Shown here piece by piece: positions 35,349-45,000 of a stretch of 64,000 bases of DNA; position 1 is the stretch's first letter; each line of letters starts with the position of its first letter. The translations under genes were made by a program, and so were the position numbers. The notes beneath the pieces are model-generated. The model was not told the origin of the DNA. It ran no database searches and saw nothing but the letters and a program-made list of their open reading frames with translations. Source of the DNA: Streptomyces ortus (GTDB taxonomy: Bacteria; Actinomycetota; Actinomycetes; Streptomycetales; Streptomycetaceae). The stretch lies in NCBI RefSeq assembly GCF_026341275.1, contig NZ_JAIFZO010000002.1, positions 6,354,118-6,418,117 on the forward strand, read 5' to 3'.

Positions 35349-36845
35349 ATGGTCACAAGGCAGTTGCCGTCGTTGCCGAAGATGCGCAAGGACGCGGTCA
35401 CGCGGCGGCTGTGCGCGTCGGTGCACCTCGACGCGGACTTCGCCCACGAGGCGGACCACAGGCTCACCGGGGACGGACTGAACGCCATGGGCCCGGCCCT
35501 CGGCATCAACCTCGTCGCGCTCGCCCGGCACGCGCGCGTGGCCGTCAGGGCCCGCGCCGCGCTCGACCGCCAGCTCGCCTGGCTCTTCGCCGCCGGCTGG
35601 GCCGCCCTGCTCGCCGGCCTGGTCGCCCTCGTCAAGGGGGCGGGGCCGATCGCGATGGTCGCCGTGTACGGGCCCGTGACGGTCCTGGCTGCCGCCTGGT
35701 GGCTCGTCCACCACGACCAGGCGCGCGCCCGGGCCGCGGCCCAGGACGTCTACCGCAGCCCGGACAAGGCCGAGAACCTCGCCCCGGCCGTCGAGCAGGA
35801 GGCCGAGGCGCGGCTGCACGAGCTGAAGCGCGCCAACGTCGTCCCGTACACCGACTCCGCGGAGCGCACCAACCCGTTCGTCGGCAGCGGCGACAAGATC
35901 AAGGAAACGCTCTGGCAGCCGATCGACGTCAGCAGGCCCGCGGACTCGCCCACCGGCGGCAAACTCACCATCCTCCCCTTCGACGCCGTCGACCTGCACA
36001 CCTACGTGGCCCGGGAGATGGAGGGCGTCTCCGGCCTCGACGGGCTGCGCGCCAGGAACCGCCTCTACGTGCTCGGCAGCAACGCCCTCCACCTGCCCGA
36101 CCTGCTGCCCGACCGCACCCGCCGACCCCGCGCCCAGATCCCCCGGCAGCTCGTCCAGGCCGGCCTGCAGAGCCCCGGCGCCGGCATGCGCACGTACCTC
36201 TGTCTCGAACGGGTCGGTGAGGGCGGCCGGACCATCGTCTCCATGTACCTGCGGGCGCGGCTGCACCGGCCGAGCCTCACCTGGGAGGTCGCCGCGTACG
36301 CGATCCCGCCGCTGCACGGCCGCTTCCACCGGGTGGACCACCTGCCCGTCGCCCGCGCCGAGAGCTGGTGGAGCCTCGTCTCGTACGCCACCTCGCACGT
36401 CTGGCCCGAGCTGCGCGGAGCCTCCCGGCGGCTGCGTGCCCGGCGCCGCTTCCACCGCGAGGCGGAGCGCGCTCTGACCAGGACCCGCCGCGACATCAAG
36501 GAACGCCATCTGGTGTACGACTACGGGGCGTTCGACAGTCTGCGCGAGAGCCTCGGCGACTGGGAGGGGGCCGGCTACTCGGAGAAGACCGACGCGCAGG
36601 ACTTCCTGTTCCGGCTCCAGCAGGGCGTCCTGGTCGCGACCGAGCGCTTCCTCCAGGACCACCACGTCGACACGGGCTCGTTCGACAAGGCCCAGCAGAT
36701 CATCAGCACCCAGACCTACAACATCTCCGGGGACATCAACGGCCCCAGCAACATCGGCAACCAGGGCCAGATCAACATGGCGGGCGGCCAGCCCCAGCAG
36801 GGGCAGGGCGGCCATCCGGGTGCGGGACAGGGCGGCGGGCCCTGA
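35349..36845 (+). CDS. Membrane protein with C-terminal GDINGPxNIG motif
   Basis: The 498-residue protein is not a family I can name. About residues 1-70 are soluble; two helices follow (LAWLFAAGWAALLAGLVALV and the next hydrophobic run, about 77-130). A ~300-residue Arg-rich domain follows, and then the C-terminus carries TYNISGDINGPSNIGNQGQI before a Gln/Gly-rich tail. The same motif starts the next protein. ATG 35349 has GGGGGGA upstream and agrees with the promoter. Convergent with the kinase end of the GTPase/TerY operon. Possible role: membrane sensor or effector that signals to its neighbour through the shared motif (inference). Confidence 0.8.
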   Translation: MVTRQLPSLPKMRKDAVTRRLCASVHLDADFAHEADHRLTGDGLNAMGPALGINLVALARHARVAVRARAALDRQLAWLFAAGWAALLAGLVALVKGAGPIAMVAVYGPVTVLAAAWWLVHHDQARARAAAQDVYRSPDKAENLAPAVEQEAEARLHELKRANVVPYTDSAERTNPFVGSGDKIKETLWQPIDVSRPADSPTGGKLTILPFDAVDLHTYVAREMEGVSGLDGLRARNRLYVLGSNALHLPDLLPDRTRRPRAQIPRQLVQAGLQSPGAGMRTYLCLERVGEGGRTIVSMYLRARLHRPSLTWEVAAYAIPPLHGRFHRVDHLPVARAESWWSLVSYATSHVWPELRGASRRLRARRRFHREAERALTRTRRDIKERHLVYDYGAFDSLRESLGDWEGAGYSEKTDAQDFLFRLQQGVLVATERFLQDHHVDTGSFDKAQQIISTQTYNISGDINGPSNIGNQGQINMAGGQPQQGQGGHPGAGQGGGP

Positions 36846-36899
36846 CCTGCCCCCGCCCTCTGGACGAACCCCCGCCCCCCAGACGAAGAGGAACCAGGC

Positions 36900-37223
36900 A
36901 TGAGCACCTTCAACTTCCACGGCGACATCAACGGCCCCACCAACATCGGTGACCACGGCCGCATCGAGGTCAACCACGGGACGGACGCCGCCCAGTCGCT
37001 GCGCCTGGCCGCCGAACTCGTGGAGCGGCTGCGCGCCGAGAACCCGCCCCTCGTCGCCCAGGCGGAGGTCGTACGGGGCGAACTGGCCAGGGCCGAGCAG
37101 GAGGGCGCCGCCCCGGACCGCGGCCGGGTCCGCTCCGCGCTGGACACGATCTCCGTGGGCGTCGCGGCCGGCAGCGGAGGGCTCGCGCTCGCCCAGGAGC
37201 TGAGCCGGGTCCTCGGCCTGTGA
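36900..37223 (+). CDS. Small protein with N-terminal GDINGPxNIG motif and helical C-terminus
   Basis: A 107-residue protein. The N-terminus FNFHGDINGPTNIGDHGRIE repeats the motif at the C-terminus of the preceding protein. The rest (about 30-107) is predicted helical with a heptad-like Leu pattern (LRLAAELVERLRAEN) and a Gly/Ala-rich last helix. No signal peptide. The gene is 54 bp downstream of its partner and converges on the kinase gene with only 36 bp between stops. Adjacent proteins with one shared short Gly/Asn motif resemble bacterial amyloid-signalling pairs; a beta-helical oligomerisation tag is the plainer alternative. Confidence 0.8.
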   Translation: MSTFNFHGDINGPTNIGDHGRIEVNHGTDAAQSLRLAAELVERLRAENPPLVAQAEVVRGELARAEQEGAAPDRGRVRSALDTISVGVAAGSGGLALAQELSRVLGL

Positions 37224-37259
37224 ACCTGGCGCGGCCCCCTCACCGATGATCCGGGGCGG

Positions 37260-38603
37260 TCACTTCGCCCGTACGACCGCGCGGGCCCCGTCCCCCAGGT
37301 CCAGCTCCAGGCCCGCGCGCAGCGGTACCGTCTGGCCGGGGCCGATCTGCTGGGACGTGCCGTCCGAGCGCGTGCCGGTCCAGGTCCGGTCGCTCCGGTT
37401 CGCGATGCCGAAGCGGCCCGGCTTCGACGGGTGCTCCACCAGCTCCGCCACCAGGCTCGCGTCCGAGTAGTCGTGCCGGGCGGGCTCCGCCCGCAGATGG
37501 TGGGCGTGCACCCGGGCCGCGCGCGGCAGCCGGATGTGGCGCTCGGTGCGCGGCGGGGGAGTGGTCACCGTCAGCCGGGGCGGCAGCACCAGCAGCGCCC
37601 CGCACCCCCAGCACGGGCGGGACGCCTGCGGCAGGTGCTCGCCCGGCTCCGTCATGTTCTGCCGCCCGCAGGACGCGCACTCCACCACCGCGTCCCGCAC
37701 CGCCCGCAGCGCGTCGCGCCACTCCGACTCCCGCACCCGCACCGCCGGATCGTGCAGCCCGGCCGTGAAGCCGCGCCGGAACAGTTCCTGGAGGGCGCCC
37801 GCGGAGGCGTCCCAGGTCGCCAGCACGGTCGCGTGCTCCATCGGGTCGGGCTCGTTCGAGTCGTCCACGGGGTCGAAGACGAACAGCGGGTTCTTCCCGT
37901 AGAGCTTCCGCTCGGCCGCCTCGTCCAGACAGTGGATCGCCAACTCCCGCCTGCCCTTGAGCGGATGATGGTTCATCAGGAACATGAACAGCAGCACGGC
38001 GAGCGAGTGCAGATCTGACTGCGTACCGGGACGGGCACCGGGATCGGCGCGCACCAGCTCGGGCGCCATGAACTCCATCGTCCCGGAGATCCCGCTCGCG
38101 TCGCCCTCCACCACCGCGTTGTCGTTGTCGCAGACGAGGATGTCGCCGGTGTCCGGGTCGAAGAAGACGTTGCCCCAGGAGATGTCCCGGTAGGCGATGC
38201 CCCGTGAGTGGAGCGCCTGGTACGCCTCGACGGTGTAGAGGCAGGCCGTCAGCAACGCGCGCGTGCTGGTGCGCAGTTGGCGGCGGAACAGCGCGGGCAG
38301 CCCCTTGAACCGGTCGGGCCGCAGCCCCATCAGATACCCGAACGAGCCGTGGTGCCAGGGCACGTACGCCTCGGGCCACAGGAAGCGGTCGTCGTCGAAG
38401 TCGCGGGACACCAGTTCCCGTACGATGCCCTCCTGCTCCGGGGTCGCGCAGGTCGGGTAGTACCACTTGAGGGCCTTCTCACCGGTGGACGTCTTCACCC
38501 GGTAGACCTCGCCCTGGCCGCCCGCCCCCAGCATGTCGACGACCTCGACGTCCTCACCGGTCTCCACGGTCAGGCGGGTTCCGCTGTCGAGCATGCCGGT
38601 CAT
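37260..38603 (-). CDS. TerY-associated Ser/Thr kinase with zinc ribbon and FHA-like tail
   Basis: A 447-residue protein. The kinase domain (about 15-300) has GAGGQGEVY, the ATP lysine in ALKWYYP, catalytic loop YRDISWGNVFF (HRD is YRD; Asp and Asn kept), CDNDNAVV in place of DFG, and MAPEL. A four-Cys zinc ribbon follows (VECASCGRQN...RPCWGCGALL), and the C-terminal ~60 residues (GRFGIANRSDRTWTG, GPGQTVPLRAG) look FHA-like. It belongs with the PP2C and vWA genes just upstream, the TerY-P triad. The start ATG directly follows the PP2C stop. Likely active, but the unusual motifs need testing. Confidence 0.88.
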   Translation of the reverse strand: MTGMLDSGTRLTVETGEDVEVVDMLGAGGQGEVYRVKTSTGEKALKWYYPTCATPEQEGIVRELVSRDFDDDRFLWPEAYVPWHHGSFGYLMGLRPDRFKGLPALFRRQLRTSTRALLTACLYTVEAYQALHSRGIAYRDISWGNVFFDPDTGDILVCDNDNAVVEGDASGISGTMEFMAPELVRADPGARPGTQSDLHSLAVLLFMFLMNHHPLKGRRELAIHCLDEAAERKLYGKNPLFVFDPVDDSNEPDPMEHATVLATWDASAGALQELFRRGFTAGLHDPAVRVRESEWRDALRAVRDAVVECASCGRQNMTEPGEHLPQASRPCWGCGALLVLPPRLTVTTPPPRTERHIRLPRAARVHAHHLRAEPARHDYSDASLVAELVEHPSKPGRFGIANRSDRTWTGTRSDGTSQQIGPGQTVPLRAGLELDLGDGARAVVRAK

Positions 38604-39533
38604 CTAGGTCTCCCTCTTCGGTTCGGATTCCGTGCGGGCTTCTGGGCCGGGCTCCGGGTCCGGCTCGGTGTGGGCCGTCGGGCGCGGGCGGGCCGCGTAC
38701 GAGTGCAGGAGAGCCGCGGCCAGGGTCGTGTCGTCGCCGGAGTACCGCGAGGCGTGCCGCAGCCAGTCGGGCAGCGCGTCCCGTACCCCCTCGAAGCCCT
38801 CCGTGGCGAGCCGCTCGTCCATGTCCCCGACGAACTCCGTGAAGCCGTCGCCCGACGCGAAACTCTTCGACAGCCCGTCCGTGGACAGCACCAGCAGACG
38901 CGGCACGCGCGCCTCCTCGAACACGGGCGCCCAGTGCGTGCGCACCGCGCGCCACGCCTGCGGCCCGCACAGCGACTCGGTCTCGTCGCCCAGGTCGTCC
39001 TCGGCCGGGGCGAGCGGCCGGCGCACCGTGCCGTCGTGGCCCACCACCGCCAGATCGCCGTCGCCGATCTGCCAGGCCGTCAGGAGCCATGGCGTCACGA
39101 CCGCGCCGATCAGCGTGGTCCCGTACAGCGTCAGCTTCTCGTCGGGTCCGGGCTCGGGCAGGCCGAGGTCGGCCACCGGGCGGTGCCGCGACCAGTGCCC
39201 GAGCGCCGCCTCACGCCAGGACTTGACGAGGGCGCGCGGCATGTCGTTGCGGGCGTGGTTCATCAGCCGGGCGAGCCCGCCCGGCTCGTGGCAGGTGTCG
39301 GCCGCCCGGCCGAACTCCGTCGCGAGCGCGACGAACCGGTCCACGGCGAACCGCGCCCCGAGCGCGCTGCGCGCGTGCGCGGCCGAGCCGTGCCCGTCCG
39401 CCACGGCGAGGACGAGGGGATCGGCCGCGGAACCGGTCCCGGAGAACGCGTACCAGTCCTGGTTCTGCCGTTTCCCGGTCCCCTGGATGCTTTCGGCGAG
39501 GGTGGCCCAGCGCCGCACGAGTGCCGTCACCAC
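38604..39533 (-). CDS. PP2C-family protein phosphatase of the TerY-P triad
   Basis: A 309-residue PPM/PP2C phosphatase. Metal-binding and core motifs are KRQNQDWYAFSG, LAVADGHGSAAHA, WQIGDGDLAV, LVLSTDGLSKSF and YSGDDTTLAAALL; all catalytic Asp residues are present. A Glu/Pro-rich tail follows. It should reverse phosphorylation by the adjoining kinase, possibly on the GTPases or the vWA protein. The GTG start overlaps the vWA stop by seven bases and the stop abuts the kinase ATG, so translation is coupled. Confidence 0.92.
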   Translation of the reverse strand: MVTALVRRWATLAESIQGTGKRQNQDWYAFSGTGSAADPLVLAVADGHGSAAHARSALGARFAVDRFVALATEFGRAADTCHEPGGLARLMNHARNDMPRALVKSWREAALGHWSRHRPVADLGLPEPGPDEKLTLYGTTLIGAVVTPWLLTAWQIGDGDLAVVGHDGTVRRPLAPAEDDLGDETESLCGPQAWRAVRTHWAPVFEEARVPRLLVLSTDGLSKSFASGDGFTEFVGDMDERLATEGFEGVRDALPDWLRHASRYSGDDTTLAAALLHSYAARPRPTAHTEPDPEPGPEARTESEPKRET

Positions 39534-40213
39534 ACGTCGTCGTCATCGTCGTCGTCGAGGACCGGCGGCGCGAACGGCTGCTTCGCCAGCGGGTCCCCCG
39601 ACCCCGCGACCGGCTGGGAGGCCGCTTTGACCGCCGCCGTGGAGGCCCAGCGGATCGCCGCCGCCAGCTGCTTGGGGCTGTTGGCGTCCAGCGGCTGCAG
39701 CTCCGGATTGGCGAGGAACTCCTGGAGTACGGAGCGGTCGGCGTCGTGGCCGATGGCGATCGCGACCCGGACCGCCTTGCGCCCCCACGGTGTCGCGTCG
39801 ACCGCCTTGAGGCCCGCCTTCCAGTCGTCGGTCGGCACTCCGTCCGAGACCAGCGCGAGGACCGGCTTCAGCGCCCGCTGCGGCATCGGCGGGCTCTGCA
39901 GCTCGCGCGAGACCAGGCTCAGCGCCTCGCCCAGATTGGTCATGCCGTCCACCTCGACGTCCTGCCAGGTGAAGTCGTCGACGGGGACGGGAGTCTGGTG
40001 GTGCCACTTCGCCGTCGTGGAGAACGTGACGGTACGCAGCAGCAGTTGGGCCGCCGGGTTGTCGTGGGCCACCGATCGCATCTCCGGGATCGCCTCCCGG
40101 ATCGCGTAGTTGAGCCGGGCGATCTTCTCGCCCTGCATCGAGTACGAGCAGTCGAGCAGCCAGATGAAGTGGACCGGACGGTTCGCCATGGGCCCGCCGG
40201 GGATGTCACTCAC
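39527..40213 (-). CDS. TerY-like von Willebrand factor A protein
   Basis: A 228-residue vWA-domain protein. The MIDAS metal site is complete: WLLDCSYSMQGEK (D-x-S-x-S), VDGMTNLGEAL (Thr) and LVSDGVPTDDW (Asp). The C-terminus ends in a run of Asp before VW. TerY-like proteins are thought to present targets to the linked kinase/phosphatase. The GTG start lies seven bases after GGAAGG; ATG 40189 (MANRPVHF) is a later option. A 111-bp gap separates it from the small membrane peptide gene upstream. Confidence 0.92.
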   Translation of the reverse strand: MSDIPGGPMANRPVHFIWLLDCSYSMQGEKIARLNYAIREAIPEMRSVAHDNPAAQLLLRTVTFSTTAKWHHQTPVPVDDFTWQDVEVDGMTNLGEALSLVSRELQSPPMPQRALKPVLALVSDGVPTDDWKAGLKAVDATPWGRKAVRVAIAIGHDADRSVLQEFLANPELQPLDANSPKQLAAAIRWASTAAVKAASQPVAGSGDPLAKQPFAPPVLDDDDDDDVW

Positions 40214-40324
40214 CGCGTGTCCTTCCGTGGGGTGTCGATGTCGATGTCGGTGTCGCTGTCGGTATTGGTGTCTGTGTCGGATGGGCGCCGGGGTCGTTTG
40301 CGCACGCGGGGTGGCGCGCGTCGA
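40214..40324. repeat. TGTCGN hexanucleotide-like repeat in the gap before the TerY gene
   Basis: Between about 40233 and 40280 the plus strand reads runs of TGTCGA/TGTCGG/TGTCGC. It breaks an otherwise tightly overlapping operon. No ORF or ribosome site belongs to it except the GGAAGG before the vWA start. Confidence 0.6.
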
Positions 40325-40444
40325 TCAGCGCACCGCGTACACGACGGCCGCGACCAGGAGCGCGCCCGTCAGGACCAGTGCGGTGACGAACAGGCCGAGG
40401 ACCATCCGGCGCCCCCACCTGATGTGCCGCGTCACGGTACTCAT
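40325..40444 (-). CDS. 39-residue single-span membrane peptide
   Basis: The peptide has a basic N-terminus (TRHIRWGRRMV) and one hydrophobic helix (LGLFVTALVLTGALLVAAVV), ending AVR. Its ATG overlaps the stop of the double-GTPase-2 gene as ATGA, strong evidence that it is translated with it. It may be a membrane partner of that GTPase, which is itself membrane-bound. It resembles single-span toxin or regulator peptides in size only; no family is recognised. Confidence 0.7.
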   Translation of the reverse strand: MSTVTRHIRWGRRMVLGLFVTALVLTGALLVAAVVYAVR

Positions 40445-42069
40445 GCGGTCTCCAGCTTCTTCTCCTTCGGGTCGGGGCCGAGCAGCCGGCCCGTGCGCAG
40501 GCCCGACGCGGCCAGCAGCCACAGCACGGGCTCGGCGGCCCGTCGCTGCTCGTTGTCCAGCGAGCCCGCGCCGGTGGCCGCATGGGCGCTGACGGCCCAG
40601 TAGCGGTCGGCCCTGAAGTCGTGGCCGAGGGCGCGGACGAGCCCGCCGAGGCCGATCTCGGTGAGCCAGGTGTCGATCCGGGCACCGGCCACCGGCAGGG
40701 AGCCGAGCTGGTCGAGGACGTCCCGCTTGGTGACGACCGTCGCCACGGACATCCTGCCGCGCCGCCCGGTGAGCGCCGACAGCTCGCCCGCCAGCCGCTG
40801 GTACGTCTCCCAGGGGCCCTGCGGGGAGGGCCGGGCGTCGGTGGCCCGGTCGGCGTCGGCTCCGCTCAGCTTCGCGCGTACCGTCGGCTCGGCGAGCACG
40901 TCCGCGACCAGGACGACCCCGTCGGTGTGCGCGAGGTAGTGCTGGGCGCGCACCCGCTCGGCGTCCTCAAGGGACTCGCCCATCGGGTCGTACAGATAGA
41001 GGAGTCGGCGGCGCCGCCCGAGCGTGACGGTCAGCATGAAGGCCCGGGGCTGGCCGCCGGTCGTCGCGTGCGCCCAAGTGCCCTGCGTCAGCGTCTGGTT
41101 GAGGGTGTTCGCGGTCTGCCGGTCGTCCGTCGACGCGTACTCGACGCGCAGGCCGCTCCGCCGCGACCAGGCGTGCAGGCCCTCGACCATGGCGGCCATC
41201 AGCATCGTCTTGCCCGACGAGGTGCCGCCGACCAGCGGCGCGTGCACGACACGCGTGGTGCCCACCGCGTCCGGCAGCACCTGGTCGCAGTGCGGGCACA
41301 GGGCGGTCAGCCGGCCGCGGCCGGCCAGCCGGCTCGCGCCGAGCCGCTGCCCGCAGGCGCACATGTGCCGCAGCGCGCCGTAGCGCCCGGGGCGCAGCCG
41401 GGCGTGCTGCTCCCGGCAGCCGGGACAGCGGTGCACCGCGAGCGGCACCGGCCGGTAGCAGCCCGGATAGGGGCACTTGACGCGGATGCGCAGGACCGTG
41501 GCCCAGCCGCGCTCCACGCCCCGCAGGACGAGCGCGGTGCCGGCGGCGCCCAGCCACACCAGGGCGAGCAGCAGGGCGAGAACCGCCAGCGCGAGCGCGA
41601 GGAACGCGGTCGCGAGCGTGGCGGCCACGAGGGCGCCGACGAACGTGCCGGGCGCGACGAGCCACATCCCCAGCTGCACGAACGAGTTGCGCTCGGGCAG
41701 CCCGTTGGAGCGGATGCCGCGGAACAGCCGCGCGGTCGTGCGCTGGGTCCAGTGTCCGGTGAACCGCAGCCAGATCACCCGGATGCCGTAGCCGCCCGCG
41801 GTGGCCGCGTCCACCCACATCTGCCGCCACCAGTAGGCGAGTTCGGCCGGTTCGCCGCCGCTTCCGCTCCCGCTGCCACGACCTGCACCGGTACCGCTGC
41901 CGCCGACCGCCGGGATACGGGTGTCGGGCAGGCCCACCTGCCGGGGGCCCAGGGCGGAGCACACCGCCCCCACACCCTGGGCGAGGAGCTGCCACAGGGC
42001 GTTGCCGAAGCAGACGGCGCCCGCGACCAGCGCCACGAAGCCGAGGAGGTACTGCGCGACCACGTTCAC
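40441..42069 (-). CDS. Membrane double-GTPase-2-like protein
   Basis: A 542-residue protein. An N-terminal hydrophobic helix (YLLGFVALVAGAVCFGNALW) and a two-helix block (about 145-195) anchor it; then zinc-ribbon-like Cys pairs (CPYPGCYRPV, RCPGCREQH, CACGQRL, LCPHCDQV). The GTPase domain follows with Walker A VGGTSSGKTMLM, Walker B LLYLYDPMGE and the base-specificity-like VVTKRDVL. The order matches what I recall as DO-GTPase2 of GAP1 systems. The GTG start overlaps the GAP1-like gene stop as GTGA, and the gene precedes the 39-residue peptide. It probably acts at the membrane with the GAP1-like protein. Confidence 0.85.
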   Translation of the reverse strand: MNVVAQYLLGFVALVAGAVCFGNALWQLLAQGVGAVCSALGPRQVGLPDTRIPAVGGSGTGAGRGSGSGSGGEPAELAYWWRQMWVDAATAGGYGIRVIWLRFTGHWTQRTTARLFRGIRSNGLPERNSFVQLGMWLVAPGTFVGALVAATLATAFLALALAVLALLLALVWLGAAGTALVLRGVERGWATVLRIRVKCPYPGCYRPVPLAVHRCPGCREQHARLRPGRYGALRHMCACGQRLGASRLAGRGRLTALCPHCDQVLPDAVGTTRVVHAPLVGGTSSGKTMLMAAMVEGLHAWSRRSGLRVEYASTDDRQTANTLNQTLTQGTWAHATTGGQPRAFMLTVTLGRRRRLLYLYDPMGESLEDAERVRAQHYLAHTDGVVLVADVLAEPTVRAKLSGADADRATDARPSPQGPWETYQRLAGELSALTGRRGRMSVATVVTKRDVLDQLGSLPVAGARIDTWLTEIGLGGLVRALGHDFRADRYWAVSAHAATGAGSLDNEQRRAAEPVLWLLAASGLRTGRLLGPDPKEKKLETA

Positions 42070-45000
42070 CGGCGGTCCCGGTCGTCGCCCGGAGGGGGTG
42101 CCACGTCCCCGTACCGCGAGGCCGGATTGTCGTCCCTGGCGTTGTCGCCGCCTCCGCCCCGGCCGCCGTCCCTGCCGCGTCCGCGTCCGGTGAACCGGCC
42201 CGCGAGGCGGCCGAGCGTTCCGGGCCGGTTCCAGGCCCGGAACGCGTCGAGCTTGCCGCGGCCCGCCCGGTCGAGGCTCGCCTCCACCTGCGCCAGGTCC
42301 TCGGCGGGCAGCGCGCGCACGACGGGTCGCAGCACCTTGCCCAGCAGGGCGGCACAGGTCTCGTCCCACGCGGGGTGCGCGCCCGCGTGCGAACTCCAGT
42401 CGCAGAAACACTCGGCGACATAACCGGGGACGGTACGCAGCCGGTCGCCCACGCGCTTGGACAGCGCCGCCCGTTCGTACGCGGCCAGCAGGTCCGCGTC
42501 ACCGGAGAGGGCCAGCGCGTACAGCTCGCCGGGCGGCGCCGAGCCGCGCAGCAGGCGGCGCGCGAGGGCGCGGTGGACCCGGGCGAGGACCGGCGCGGGC
42601 AGGGGGTGGGCGTTCGCGGCGAGCGCCGTCGCGCGCCGCACCCAGTCCAGTCCCTCACCCTCGGTGCCGAGCAGTCCCGCGAACTCCAGCAGCAGGAGGG
42701 CCGCGCGCTGTTCCGGTGCCAGTTCCGTGGTGAAGCAGCGCAGCAGGTCGGCGGCGAGCGCCGGGACGCCGCGGTCGTCGGCCGGTGCCGCGAGCGCGGC
42801 GTCGATCAGCAGGTCCCGGGTACCGGCGGCGCGGTGCAGGTCGGAGCCGAGTTCGTTGAGCAGCAGGCCGGCCTCCGCGCCCGTGGGCAGTTCGCCGGGC
42901 CACACGAGGTTGACCGCGGTCCGCAGGACGGTCGGTTCGGTGTGCGGCGAGAGCCCGGCGGAACGCACCACGGCGTGGAAGAGGGGCAGCCGGTCGGCCG
43001 TGCCGGTGGGTGGCGCGTTCGACGCGCACATCCGCAGATGGGGGAAGCCGGAGTGGTCCCGTACGGGAAGATCCGCGACGGCCAGCATCCGCGCGGCGGG
43101 CACCGGCCGGTCGGCGGCGAGCGCGTCGAGCGCGCCGAAGAGGGCGATCCGCAGGGTGGGGTGCGCGGCGACGGCGCCGCGCAGCGCGGGGAGATCCTCC
43201 GGTCCGACGGGTCCGGCGGACCCGCCGGGCCCCGCGCTACCGACGGTGCCAGGAGCGCCGGTGCCGCCGCCGTGCCCGGCACCCGGCGAGGTGCCGACAC
43301 CGGCGCGGGGATCGGCGCCGGGACGGGACCCGGTACGTGCGTCGGCACCGATCCCGGCTCCGGCTCCGGCTTCGTAACCGGGTCCCGTTCCGTAGCCAGG
43401 CCCGGAACCGGCTCCGTGACCGGTCGCGTGGCCGGCTCCGTGACCGGCCCCGTAACCGGTCGCTTGACCGTTCCCGTGACTGGCTCCGAAATCGGTCCCG
43501 GGCCCGGCTCTGTGACCGGTCCCGTGAGCGCTCTCCCGACCGGATCCGTAACCGGCTCCGGAGTCGCTCCCGTGACCGCCTCCGGCATCCGTCCCATGAC
43601 CGGATCCGGAGTCGGTGCCGTGACCGGCCCCGTGGCCGGACTCGTAACCGTTCCCGTCCGCCCCCTCCGTGCCGGGAGGCGTCACGCCCGTGCGGGTGCT
43701 CCACCAGGGGATCGCTCCGGCGCGGTCGGCCGGCGCCGCCGGGGTACGCCGCCCCGGGTGCCCTGTGTCACGCGGCTCCGGGTGCGTGGCTGAGCGGTCT
43801 GTCCGCGCCTCCGGGATGTCCATGAGGGCCTGGGCCAGCCGTGCCGCGAGGTCCGGGAGGAGGTCGGTGCAGTCGACCTCCAGCAGATCGGCGACGCGCA
43901 GCAGACCCAGCGGGCGCCCGGCCGGCGGTTGCGCCGGGTCGGCGACGCCCGCGCGGATCGCGTACCCCAGCTCCGTGCCGAGCCGCGTCCGCGCCTCGGG
44001 GGTGAACGAGGCGCCGTGGACGACGGGGACGGGCCCGTCGCCGCGCACCGCCGCCGTCAGGACCCGCGCGGCGAGCGGCGCGGAGACGGAGGCGGACACC
44101 CGCCCGTCCAGGCGTTCGAACAGCGAGGTCAGCCCCGCCACGAAGTCACCCGCCGACGGCGCCGGGTCCGCCGACTGTGCCTGGTCCGGCGACCGTGCCT
44201 CGTCCGCCGGCCGTGTCTCGCACAACGCCGTGACGTACTGGGCCAGTTCAGCCTCGGGCAGGCTGCCCGCCCGGTCGCGGACCCAGTGCGTGGCCGCGGT
44301 GAGCGCGGCCGGGGGCAGCGGGACACGGGCCGCGAGAGCCGCCGCGGCCAGCGAGCCGAGGTCCGGCCCGTACTGCCGGAACAGCTCGGGCCTGCCCGCC
44401 CGCCACACCCGGGCGCACACCTCCGCCCACAGGTCCGCCGCAGCGGCGGGCACGGGCGGCCGGGTGCAGTCGTGGACCCGGTGCCGGTGGCCGTACGCCA
44501 CGGTCTCGGACGACGGCAGTACGCCGATGATCTGCTGCCTGGCCTGCGCGGGCCGCCGCGTGTACGTGGTGAAGGTCAGCCGGTGCGCCTGCTCGCGCGG
44601 CAGCACCGCGCAGGCCAGCGCGATCCACTGGGCCACGGCGGCGCTGTCCCGCTCCACGAGCACGACCTGTCCGGCCCCCGGATCGTCCGCGACCGCCCGG
44701 ACATCCGCGAGGACCGCCGCCAGCCGGTCGCCGCGGGACACCGCGAAGGCCACCAGCGCCTCGTGCCGCATGAGCGCCGACGGCTCGAAGCGGTCGATCG
44801 GCTCGGGCCTGCCCTCGGCCGGCGTCTCCCGGCCCCAACGCGGCGACTCCCAGGCCGTGATGGGCAGCGCGCCGTCCGGCAGCCGCCCCCCGGCGGGCAG
44901 ATGGAGGGCATGGGCGTGGAAGTTGCCCCACCGCCCGCTGTAGTCGACACCCGTGTAGACGGAACGGCTCAGCAGCCGCCCGCCGTCCGAGAGTTCGCTG

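Noticed and set aside
42066..43793. Plus-strand open frames rich in Gly/Thr/Val across the GAP1-like gene
   Set aside because: They mirror the low-complexity linker repeats of the coding strand and have no start context or conserved features.
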